NCBI RefSeq assembly: GCF_019112545.1
Contig: NW_025064882.1
Span: 944,928-1,008,927 of the forward strand
From: Guyanagaster necrorhizus
Taxonomy: Eukaryota > Basidiomycota > Agaricomycetes > Agaricales > Physalacriaceae
DNA length: 64,000 nt
Direction of reading: 5' to 3'
Position numbers and translations under genes: made by a program. Positions 48,301 to 57,855 of the stretch are shown piece after piece. Numbering within the stretch: the first letter of the stretch is position 1; the number at the start of each line of letters is the position of its first letter. The notes under the pieces were generated by a model. It had not been told where the DNA came from and did not search any database. It saw only the letters and a program-made list of their open reading frames with translations.

Positions 48301-48794
48301 CTCTACAGGACGAGCTTGCCGCTTAATGCCAGAACGAAAAATATGATCAGCATCTGAGATTCTGGGACACGATCAAAGAATCTGTTCGGGCGAGTACAAC
48401 GTATCACTCACTTTCCCTCTGCCTCCAACAACTCAGCATATTCCTCGTACAAAACCGAATACGATATTCCGATTTGATTCTTCATCAACGACGCATATGC
48501 AACAACTGCAGCAGAACAGTCCATAGTGCGTGCATATTGTATCCATAGTTTGAGATATCGAAGATCATTCTTGTATGTGCTGTCATTTTTGAACGTCGCG
48601 ATGGCATCCTTCAGAACTTCCTGCAAGGCCGAGCTTGGATCATTATCGGCGTAGTTCTTGTTTATCCACTGGACGAACTGCACGTAAGTGGCAAGAGGAT
48701 CTTCTTCTTCTTCGAGGGAGGTCGACAGTCGAGATTGAAGAGCTTGTCGTTGGCGATCCCGTTCTTGAATGTCTTGAGGCCCTGAGGGCGGCAT
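45318..48794 (-). CDS. BUB1: Bub1 spindle-checkpoint Ser/Thr kinase
   Basis: Kinetochore kinase that phosphorylates H2A and supports the spindle assembly checkpoint. The start at 48794 gives MPPSGPQDIQERDRQRQALQ, then the Mad3/Bub1 TPR region DPLATYVQFVQWINKNYADN, LRYLKLWIQYARTMDC and YSVLYEEYAELLEAEG. A KEN box sits in GRPRKENKPK (about 47600-47630). The large last exon holds a disordered stretch, then the kinase: GEGGFGAVFQAKSLG, ALKVVRPRNIWEYHVLRRL, FIHGDLKIDNCLLR and IKLIDFGRTID. HGD in place of HRD is normal for Bub1. The protein ends LLKKVEMACLR at 45318. About 1,100 residues, few introns. An upstream GTG codon extends the frame but ATG at 48794 is preferred. CACGTG lies 74 bases upstream. 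Confidence 0.93.
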
Positions 48795-48867
48795 GGATAT
48801 TGTTGTTCTACTGTTGAATCCCACATTTCATTTGTTCCTATTTGGCTCATCAGCGCGTCGCGCGTGT

Positions 48868-48873
48868 CACGTG
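48868..48873. promoter_or_regulatory. CACGTG site upstream of Bub1
   Basis: Within TCACGTGA, 74 bases before the Bub1 start codon on the minus strand. It has the same eight-base form as the site in the TYS1/DnaJ promoter. Function is inferred. Confidence 0.28.
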
Positions 48874-49043
48874 AATGCAGGTAAATCAGAAATTGCAGCA
48901 GACTGCACAGATCTCAGGCTGACCTCTCTTATATCGCTTACCATACTCACCAAGTGACGTCTGAACTAGACAAGATAGGTCAGGATCCGGAGACCGTTGG
49001 GTGCACAATGTAATCACGAGAAGTATTCCCATTTCTACCTGCA

Positions 49044-51536
49044 TTAGGATTTATAATGCCTCGCCAAATGCGCCATAACACCACCCTCAATCGTTGTCTC
49101 CCACAAAGCTGTCCGTGCCTTCACAATTGCATCAGCTATCTGTGCCCTACGAGTAATCACCCGCGCCAAAAGCTGCTCCCTCGAGATAACCCTAGATGCC
49201 GGAAACGCCAAGATATCAGGAGTTGAGGTTGGCGGAGAAGAAAAGGTGGTTGTGTCCGCCCTACGGGGCAATACCGACGATACCAGCATAGGTAAGACAT
49301 TACGTACATCTGCCTCTTTTTCTATACTCTTCCTCATCTCCGTGTCAAAACTCACTCCTTTGTTCCCGAAACGCAGATGAGCAAACACGTTATTTCGAAT
49401 GGCGTGACGCAACATACCTTGAGAGGGTTCCAAGTTGCCGCCGGGTGCATGCACCGAGCCAGATAATCCACCGTCTAGGGACCCGGATGCTGACACAACG
49501 TCTGGTAAATTGACTTCCCAGGCCGATGAGCTCGGAGTTAACAGTTCCAAGTCGCCCATGGAGCTCATGGAAGGCATCGGGGATGAAACAAGCGATGGTG
49601 GGCTGGCATCGATGTCCAAAAATGTATTGATGCCAGGTTGTCGCGTGTGAACCAGGAGAACTGGATCGATAACAGAATCGTGAGGAGGATGATAGGTTTG
49701 ATTTCCGTATGTTCGAGATGAGGGTGGTTCCAGGTTAAATGACACATCTTCCGCTGCTGCTGATTCATACGCTTGGGGAAAAGACAACATAGCTTTTTCT
49801 GGCTGAAGAACATTGGCGGATACCTCTGTGTCCAACGGCACGGTGAGTGGTGAAACGTCAAATGGGTCACCCCACAGTTCTGTAGAGCTTACGACACCCG
49901 CTTCTATTGCCATTTCAAGCGGCTCCAAATTTCCAAAGTCCGCAGGCAAGTCAGGAAGAGGGGAGAACGGCAAAGAGTTTTCTGTATGTGAAGAGAGCGG
50001 AGGGAGGTCCCCAAACCCAGATTCGGGAAGTGGAAAAGATTCGAAGATCGGTATCCAACTATCAAACAGCCATTGCTCGCTATCGCCAGACGAATCTGCA
50101 AAATTGGAGGAAGGCGAAGGAGAGCTGGACAGAAAAGAATCTAAATCCGATGTAAGGACATCGTTAGACGACACAGAGAGAAGAGATTCGAGGAGGTGAT
50201 CCACGGTCGCATTCTGAGAAGAATCGGTGGCATCGAAAAGGGAGGAAGGTGAGGCTGCGTGGGCAGCAGTCATAGGAAGTGTGTTGTGTTCGTTGCAAGA
50301 AACGTCGGCTGCTGACGAGATCGCATGGGATGCATCTGTTGGATGAGAGGCAATAGCTAGGGAATCATGTCCGGCCACTCTGATAGAGCCATTTTCCTCC
50401 TCCGCTTTGCACGACAGGTCTAGTGTTTCGGATTCGCCGATGCGTGAAGCGTACATCTGTGGCACTGATTCCTCCAACTTCAACATCCTAAGATAGCTTT
50501 TCAAAGCAGCCTTCCGAGTCGCGGTCTTGATAAGACCGACGAGCTGCGAAACCAACTGCTTGCATCTTTCCTTTGCCCAGTTCACATCATACTCTTCTGG
50601 GCCCTCGCCGCGTGCAAATGGGTATGGTACGTCCCAGTCATTTGCACCGGCTGGGACGTGACGTAGCTTCCGCCTCTTCCTAGATCCATGCTGATAATCC
50701 CGCCTCCATGAAGGTGACGGTCGTATTGAGCCGCTGGCAATGAGTTTCAGTATCTCTTCCAATAGAGGGAATATCGCCTTCTGTTGAACCAATATTCGAA
50801 CAATCTCTTGGTTGGACGGGTGTGACAGACCCAAAGAATTCATAGCGGGAAACAGGGACAGCAGAGGCTTGGAAACTGGTTGTGGAGGCGGCGGGGGATT
50901 GTCATCGATGACAATCGGGTTGTTGGATGACATGCCCCGTGTGTCCTTATGCGTGAGGTCAGAGGGCTTGACACCAGCAACAAGTCCTGCAGTTCCAAGC
51001 AAAGCATTTTGACTACGGAGAAAACGTGAGGGTGGCGGTTCGGAGGGGTCTGGAAGATGAATTTTGGGAGGAGGGGGACGTTCGTATGTCATTGCTTTTC
51101 GTTTCAGCGTCTTCTTTTTCTTGGCTAAAGAAGTGTACTTCGGTGGTGGGGAAGACGACCTGGAGGATACCGGTGTGGACGACGACGAAGATATGGCCGA
51201 CGATGTTGCTGTTGCAGAGGCTAAGATAGGTTGGCGCCACTTGGAGAGAGCTGGAGTGGCTTGCTCTTGCGCCGGAGGCCGAGGAGAATAACTCAACGAC
51301 AAGGCTAATGGATTGATTGGAAGTTCAGAATCAAAATGGGAACCAGGAAGTGCAATGGTCCCCACGTTTTGTGCAGAGCCCCAGCCAATTCCAACACCAC
51401 TGCTAGACCCAGGCAATGCTAACAATGGTGACGGTGACCTACCTCTGATGATTGGAGAAGGTGGCGGAGATCCGAACAGAGACTCTGGCGAGTCTTGCGC
51501 CTGAGGACTGGAAGGAACATTGGTGCTGTCGATCAT
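49044..51536 (-). CDS. Intronless 830-residue Ser/Pro-rich protein, probably nuclear; unknown function
   Basis: One uninterrupted frame of 830 codons, unusual beside intron-rich neighbours. It starts MIDSTNVPSSPQAQDSPESL, with repeated SP/PP patches that could be proline-directed kinase sites. A basic cluster, HGSRKRRKLRHV, looks like a nuclear localisation signal, and NPIVIDDNPPPPP contains IVIDD, which resembles a SUMO-interaction motif. The middle is Ser/Asp-rich and disordered. Short blocks that look folded occur near residues 240-260 (QEIVRILVQQKAIFPLLEEI) and at the end (RVITRRAQIADAIVKARTAL, then MAHLARHYKS). I do not recognise a family. The long open frame on one strand and consistent codon use support a real gene. 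It could also be two-exon if a 5' intron is missed. Confidence 0.72.
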   Translation of the reverse strand: MIDSTNVPSSPQAQDSPESLFGSPPPSPIIRGRSPSPLLALPGSSSGVGIGWGSAQNVGTIALPGSHFDSELPINPLALSLSYSPRPPAQEQATPALSKWRQPILASATATSSAISSSSSTPVSSRSSSPPPKYTSLAKKKKTLKRKAMTYERPPPPKIHLPDPSEPPPSRFLRSQNALLGTAGLVAGVKPSDLTHKDTRGMSSNNPIVIDDNPPPPPQPVSKPLLSLFPAMNSLGLSHPSNQEIVRILVQQKAIFPLLEEILKLIASGSIRPSPSWRRDYQHGSRKRRKLRHVPAGANDWDVPYPFARGEGPEEYDVNWAKERCKQLVSQLVGLIKTATRKAALKSYLRMLKLEESVPQMYASRIGESETLDLSCKAEEENGSIRVAGHDSLAIASHPTDASHAISSAADVSCNEHNTLPMTAAHAASPSSLFDATDSSQNATVDHLLESLLSVSSNDVLTSDLDSFLSSSPSPSSNFADSSGDSEQWLFDSWIPIFESFPLPESGFGDLPPLSSHTENSLPFSPLPDLPADFGNLEPLEMAIEAGVVSSTELWGDPFDVSPLTVPLDTEVSANVLQPEKAMLSFPQAYESAAAEDVSFNLEPPSSRTYGNQTYHPPHDSVIDPVLLVHTRQPGINTFLDIDASPPSLVSSPMPSMSSMGDLELLTPSSSAWEVNLPDVVSASGSLDGGLSGSVHAPGGNLEPSQGMLRHAIRNNVFAHLRFGNKGVSFDTEMRKSIEKEADVRNVLPMLVSSVLPRRADTTTFSSPPTSTPDILAFPASRVISREQLLARVITRRAQIADAIVKARTALWETTIEGGVMAHLARHYKS

Positions 51537-52578
51537 TGCACTTGGCGTAACGTCAAACGAATCCTGAATGCAGATTGGGATTGCACGGACCTCTTCAGTG
51601 CGAATGACTGAGTCAAATGATGAAAAGATGAAGGAGGCCAGCGTGAAGGAGAATAGAGGCAGATGCAGCGATATTCACAAGCCGTTGCCTGGTGAATCGG
51701 CGGTTAGAACGAACTGTATGACGCAAGAACTGGAAAATACTTGCCTACGGAGACACAGGTATTGTAGGAACGGCCTGGGATTTGGAATGCGTCAAGCCCA
51801 CATGGAGGAAGAGGTAGAAGAAAGAGAAATTTTCAAACAAGTACAAATAACACGTCACGGTTTTTTTAAGTTGCGTATCTTGCCCAGTGAGATCCGCTCT
51901 AATGCGCAAGAGTGTCTTCAATCTAGGCAGATTAATAATTACCGTTTCGTTATATGAATAGTACTCTGAAGAAGACACAATCACTACAGTATAGCTATGC
52001 GGCTGAAAACCAGGTGCGCCCCCCGCCCCCCTCTGTCACTGAATCGGCTCGTAAGGAAGCTAATGCAGAGTAGTTATAGTTGACAAGTAAGATTATAGTG
52101 ACGACTTGGTTCCGCTGGAGGAACGTAGAGTTAATCCCAAATTAGAGAGAATCAAAACACTTGTCAGATTGATGGTCCGTTAGACACTGTCGATCGAGTA
52201 GATGTGAGCACTCACTCCCAAGCAAATCTTGGTTTTTCATTCTTGAAGATAAGTAGTAGTTGCAGCTCCTTTTTTTAAGGGGGGGGGGCCTACCTGGGCA
52301 GCCGAACTGTATAGATTCTTGCAAAATGCTCCGAGATCTATTGACGGGAGAGAAGGCCGACTTTCAAATCCGAATCGACCTGGCCTGTGCCAAGATAAGC
52401 AAGAAAAAGTCGAGCCGCTCAAGGAATCCTGTTGTTAGTTACGTAAAGGACCGGCGGCCGAAGCTTATAAATGCTGGTGGCGTGACTTGTTTAGACAATT
52501 TTCCTGTCCTCCCATCATCTTCCGCAGCGCCCGCAGTTTTCCTCCCTGGTCTTAACATCCTCAACAGTTCAAGCGACC
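51537..52578. other. Divergent intergenic region with GC runs and TATA box
   Basis: About 1 kb without a supported gene; a 129-codon plus-strand frame at 51568-51957 has no signature. It contains a pyrimidine run around 52018-52033 and a run of ten G at 52279-52288. TATAAAT at about 52467-52473, some 110 bases upstream, is a good TATA box for the wall-protein gene at 52579. Confidence 0.45.
52467..52473 (+). promoter_or_regulatory. TATA box for the GPI-type protein gene
   Basis: TATAAAT located about 110 bases upstream of the start codon at 52579 and followed by a C/T-rich leader. Typical spacing for a strongly expressed fungal gene. Confidence 0.45.
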
Positions 52579-53589
52579 ATGAAATTCTCCCTCTTCAGCC
52601 TCTCCGCAGTCATCGCGCTCATCGGCGGCGCCCTGGCCCAGGACTTGGTCATCAACACTCCGTACGTTCCCTTCCCTCCGCAGCAACCCAGCCAGCTCAT
52701 CGTTCCGCAGCTCCGGCTTGACGCAGTGTCTACCGACCCTCCTCAGCTGGTCTGGAGGAACTGGTATGTTCATTTTTGTGCACGCTGGGTGCAGGCTCAT
52801 GCTGGTTTTCTCTCAGGCCCTTACTTCCTGGTATGTATTTTCTCTCAATTCTGTCCATGTGGCAAACCTTTTTTTCTTTTTTAGACGTGAGTTAACCTTG
52901 GTCCTCCGAGCTTAAATAGTATTAATATTATTTCAGTATCACGTCTGGTACCGACCCCAATGGGAATACTCTTGCGAACCTTGGTGAACAATCGGGCACT
53001 TCGCTCACCTGGACTGAGACGTTCCCTCAAGGTAGCTGCGTTCACCACGTTTTACTGCACAGCTAATTGCGTCATTTTAGGCACTTCACTCGTTTTCAAC
53101 GTTCGTGACCAGACTGGAACTGTGAAGCAGACCGCTCCTGTCACTGTGCAAACCGGCGGTTGTATGTGATTGGTTGATCAACTTGTCCTTCGCTTACTAA
53201 TCAATTTTGCAGCAACTGACTGTACTAGCTCGACGTCAGTCGTGTCTGGTTCCTCCACATCTGCTGCAGCCGAGTCTTCCAGTGTTGCTGTCTCTACAAC
53301 CAGTGCAGGTAGTGGTACCACCCTCTCTACCTCGGCTACAAGGTAATTTTTTTTTTCTAGTCTTTTGATCGTACCGTAACCTAAAGTTCGTAGGGCGGCA
53401 TCGTCCGGTGCCGCTAGCGGCAGCAGCAGCTCTCGCGCATCATCTGCTTCTGGCTCTGGCTCTGGCTCAGGCACCTCAACGGGCTCCAGTGCCGCTGCTT
53501 CCAGTTCCAGCAATGCCGCCCTCTCTCAGTTGTCAAACATGGGTGCTGCAGGTATTATTGGTGCCGCTATCCTCGTTCTGTTCGCCTGA
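52579..53589 (+). CDS. Ser/Thr-rich GPI-anchored cell-surface protein
   Basis: The start at 52579 gives a signal peptide, MKFSLFSLSAVIALIGGALA, followed by QDLVINTP. A 22-base gap bounded by GTACGT and CAG follows; it is short for an intron but restores the frame NPASSSFRSSGLTQCLPTLL then SWSGGTG. Later exons give ITSGTDPNGNTLANLGEQSG, LTWTETFPQGTSLVFNVRDQ and VKQTAPVTVQTGG, the pattern of the Ser-Thr-rich GPI-anchored (Kre9/Knh1-like N-terminal) domain of mushrooms. The tail is Ser/Ala/Gly-rich (STSATRAASSGAASG...) and ends NMGAAGIIGAAILVLFA, a GPI-anchor signal. About 240 residues. It probably sits in the cell wall or at the plasma membrane. The exact role is unknown. Confidence 0.82.
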
Positions 53590-55191
53590 GCCCAAAACGG
53601 TAAGAGGTCGTCTGGTGTCGGTCTCTTTTTGGTCTCTTTTTTCATGAACATTTTTGCTGCTTTATGTAGTATCCGTTCCTTTCCTTCAAGCGACAAGTAA
53701 CATTCTATTCTTTTTATTCGCATCTTCTACCGTCCCAATTGTACCAGCGACGAATACAGCGAACATTTTGAACATCTTTTCTCACTATACCATTTTCTCC
53801 TACCTCCGCCCACGGATAGAGATTCATGACCTGTTTTCTGCACTCGCTGTACGAATAAATTGGATTTTGACATGTTGCGCCCCGAGTGAAAACAGTTGAT
53901 TCAAGTGAAGTTTTTCAAAGTTTACGAAAAGACAAAGGTTACATTGTCGTCTGACGATGGTGCTGTATCATGGTTCACAAGGTTCCTGCCACCGCTGAAG
54001 ATGCCAATCAGCTGTCTGAGGAGCTTTCTCATTGGACATGTATTCCTGTGGAGGAGACTGGACATTTGCGAACTGTAACTTTGTTTTTTGTATGCTTTTG
54101 ACCAGCGAAAACATGTAGCCGGATACCTATTGGTTCACACTGTCACGATCGATCGATGTTACTAAGAAGTTACTGTCCATAACCCTAGCAAGAGCCGCCA
54201 TGAAAAGCTCTACTTTATATTTACAGTCTCTCTATTGCACCTCCTTCAGCCCTCCCACAGCACAAACCCCACAGCGACGAGAAAACTTTACATTTATAGG
54301 GGTGGCTTTCACTCGACATACCCTAGCTACAGTTGTTCGGCGACGTTTCATTCAATTTTTCAATAGTAAAAATGGGTTTAGTAAAATAATGAGATCATTT
54401 CCATATTCTTTTCCGTAAAGGAAAACAGCAGGGAAAATTGAATTGAAAAAGGCATCCTCCACTGCCAGAACAAAGGAAACCCCTTGTTATTCAAAGAAAA
54501 GGGGAGGTTTTTGGCACATAAAAAGAGTGCCAAAAATAGCAAGTTTTTTCATCGTGTTTTCCTTGTCCCGTTTTTGCAGCATATAAAGGTAATTGCAAGT
54601 CACAACATTTTCAGAATGTCTGTTTCCATGCCGAAAAGGAACCGGCCCCAGCAGTGATGTGCAGCAGCCTGGGATTTAGAAAACTATTCCTCTTTTGACG
54701 GCCCGCCAAAACACCTTCGCTGCGCGTTCCGTTCTCGTGACTTTGATACCGGTATAAATTGTCTGTTTCCCACATTATGAAAGCGATAAATCTCCGTCTT
54801 CCAGGATCTAGCCCAAGTACCGCAACCAAGCGGCTCGAAGGTAGGTCGATATTCTAAAGGCTTCGAGTCTGACCGGAATTTCTTCGCTTGCAGTAAGATT
54901 CACTCTACCTTCTTGAGCACAGGACCACACTAGACGTCTACTTGCGATTCGTCGGTGCCGCAATTAATCCAGATGTTACCTGTTGCGATGAAAAGGAACT
55001 AGATACCTGTTACCCCGCATTCAAACACTTGACTTGCCAACATAGCTCGTGATCGGCTGGGGTTAATTGCGTCCGCCCGTATATCACTGTCAGAGAATCT
55101 GGGAACCATGAGTGCTAGCCTCTTCCTTCCACCTTCTCTGTGCGGCCACGGATTTCTTTGCATCTTTTAGCATTCCCCTTACGATTTCCTC
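53590..55191. other. Intergenic, 1.6 kb, with hairpin-rich segment
   Basis: No gene is supported. The left part is the 3' end of the wall-protein gene; the right part precedes the sugar transporter. A hairpin-rich, almost CpG-free segment at 54418-54564 is listed separately. Confidence 0.4.
54418..54564. repeat. MITE-like or structured segment with inverted ends and internal hairpins
   Basis: The segment is bounded by AAGGAAAAC (54418-54426) and its inverse GTTTTCCTT (54556-54564). Inside lies a perfect ten-base hairpin, TTTTTGGCAC (54508-54517) with GTGCCAAAAA (54527-54536) and a nine-base loop. Next to it is an imperfect pair, AAACCCCTT with AAGGGGAGGTTT. The interior has essentially no CpG. 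It could be a small non-autonomous transposon or a structured RNA. No target-site duplication is obvious, so the call is tentative. Confidence 0.3.
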
Positions 55192-57674
55192 ATGGCACCC
55201 CGCTCTGTATCCGAATGGACCATCGTGGACTTCATACATCACGGTCCTTGGTGGACGAATCGCGGTAGGTCTCGTATGATCTTCACCCCCCAGCATTGCT
55301 CATGTAGGACACGTGCAGGTATCCTGTTATTGAATCTATGCCTATTTCTCCCTCTCCTCACGTCGTCCGTGAACGGACTTGACTCGTCTCTCATTAATGG
55401 TAGGTGCCTGTCAAAGTCAACTTGTAGTACAAAGTAACCATGTCTTCGTTCATAGGACTGCAAATTCTCCCAGAATGGCAGGATTTCTTTGGGCACCCCG
55501 AAGGTGTCACCCTAGGTCAATCTTTTATGACAACATCGATGAATCTTTCCTCAAAGGTTCCTCTCAGGTGTCATTCAGTCGGCGCAAAACATGGGAGCTT
55601 TGATTGTACGCGATTTTCTTACCAAGACGTCGTTAGGTTCATATTTTTCTATTAGTGTCTTCCGTTGACGCCTTTCGCTGCCGATATCTTAGGGCGTAGG
55701 GCTGCCTTGTTCATTGGATCCCTCATTTTACTATCCGGAGTCGCAATTCAGTTTGCGGCATCGTCTGTGAAAGTTTTCATCGTTGCCAGGGTTCTACGTA
55801 CGTATATTTATTCAAATACTTTTTGGTTGCTAACAATACCTCCCCAGTCGGTTGCGGTCTGGCGTTCTCTACGAATTCGGCACCTCTTCTCCTGCTTGAA
55901 CTGGCCTATCCAACACAAGTATGTTTAGCTTCTATATACGTAGGCAAAGTCCCTGATAGTAAGTATGAAAGAGAGGGAAGATCACGTCTTTTTACAACTC
56001 AAGCTGGTACATCGGCAGTATAATTTCAGCGTGGGTATGTTTTGTCCCTGGCTCTACAATACAAAATTTGTTCACTTGTTGGTAGGTTTGTTACGGGTCC
56101 TTCATTCATGCTAAAGAAAGCATATGGTCGTGGCGCGTTCCTACGCTCATCCAGGCCGTTGCACCGTTGTTGCAGGTCTGCTTGATATGGTGTGCTTCTA
56201 CCATACATATCTCGGTTCTGAGGCATCCTGAAACTGACGCGTACTGTGAATAAGGTTTACTCCAGAAAGTCCCCGTTTCCTTGTATCAAAGGGTTACGTC
56301 CGTACAATCCTCCTTTCCATGTCGACAACTGCTTCCTGACCATCAGAATTACAGGAAGGAAAAGCAGCGCGCGTATTGGCCAAGTACCACGCCAACGGCG
56401 GAGACGAACGGGATCCTCTCGGTGCGCTTTTTTTTTTGGTTTCGTCTGTGCACTCATGACCCCCTTTTTAGTGGTATTTGAACTCGCACAAATCAGGCAT
56501 GCCCTTCGAATAGAGGAAGACATCAACAGAAGTACTTCCTACATGTCCTTAGTGTCTACGCCTGGCAACAGAAAGAGGATGATGCTTGTCCTAGCCATCG
56601 CGATCTTCTCTCAATGGAGGTGAAAACTATTGTGACGATCGCGGGGCTTTCCTGACATTGATTTTTGTAGTGGTAATGGTTTGGTCTCATATTACATCAA
56701 CTTGGTGCTTGAAGGAGTCGGTATCACAAAGCCAGAGACAAAAGCTGCAATCAATGGTGCCCTCCAGGTTTGCTGTTTGACTTTTCTAGTCGTTACTCGT
56801 GTTAACGATATCGTTACGCTATAGGTCTTCAACCTTGTTGTCGCATTGTCTGCTGCTTCTCTTATCGACTGGGTAGGTCGTCGTATGTTATTCATCATTT
56901 CGAATTCTGGTATGTTGGTCGGTAAGTTGTCATATCACAAGTTTATTTAGACGGCACTGATCCATCACAGCGTTCGGTTGTTGGACCATCATCGAAGCCC
57001 TTTTCAACGAGTTCAAGAAAGCGTCTGCTGCAAAGGGTATTGTGACTTCACTGCCTTTGGTTACATTGGAGATAATGTTTTATCGTACAGCTACCATCCC
57101 GCTCATTTTCCTCTTCTATTTCTTTTACGGAATAGCATACACCCCAATGCTTGTGGCCTACTCCCTGGAAATTCTTCCATACAAAATTCGAGCCAAAGGG
57201 TTCGCTGTGATGGTGCTTTCTGTCTCAGTAATTGTCGAGGGTTTTACTGACGAACATTAGAATATTACGATCATGTTAACATCCGCTTTCAATCAGTGTG
57301 TTAATCCATGGGCAATAGAAGCCATCGGATGGTGGTATTACATCGTTTATTGCGGGTGGCTTATCTTCGAATTGGTGTTCGTGGTAGCCTTCATAGTGGA
57401 AACCAAAGGTAAGGTGTCTGGTCTCTAGCATACGGCGGTCCTGCTAATCTATTCTGTAGGTCGTACCCTCGAAGAAACTGCTGCAATGTTCGATGGCGAA
57501 GAACAGCCTCAAGATTTAGCCAACATGGGCGGCGAAGCCGCGATGAGCCATGGTCTGGCTCTTCAGGAGAGACCATTAAGCCATTCCGATGATGACAACC
57601 ACAAGGACGACATTTTCGAGAGTTCCCGACCTATGATAAGGGTAACGATAGAACACTCGACGAACTCGGGGTAG
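55192..57674 (+). CDS. MFS sugar transporter (hexose / disaccharide permease family)
   Basis: Plasma-membrane sugar:proton symporter. The ATG at 55192 gives MAPRSVSEWTIVDFIHHGPW. Spliced exons then read LLNLCLFLPLLTSSVNGLDS, LPEWQDFFGHPEGVTLG, PLTPFAADILGRRAALFIGS with the GRR loop, FTPESPRFLVSKGY with the PESPR signature, VSYYINLVLEGVGITKPETK, SLEILPYKIRAKGFAVMVL with the second sugar-porter signature, and IVETKGRTLEETAAMFDGEE with the ETKGRTLEE motif. Twelve helices are consistent with the family. The end is a hydrophilic tail with HSDDDNHKDDIFES, stop at 57672. About 600 residues and a dozen introns. The closest class is lactose/maltose-type permeases. It converges on an alpha-amylase, which suggests a shared alpha-glucan theme. 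Confidence 0.9.
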
Positions 57675-57855
57675 GAAGAACAATCTAAATAAAGCCCTCT
57701 CATTATCTCTGTAACTTTATGCTTTGTTTCAATACCCGCTCCTTGCATGTGAGTAATAGTTGAGTTGAATACTCGTCCGATGTATCATTAGTTTTAACTA
57801 GATCCATGCCAGTGATGTCCATCTTATACCGGTCCCTCATTGAATAAAGGTTCGT

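Noticed and set aside
51568..51957. 129-codon plus-strand frame in the divergent intergenic region
   Set aside because: No recognisable domain, no good start context, and it overlaps the probable promoter and leader of the 830-residue gene.
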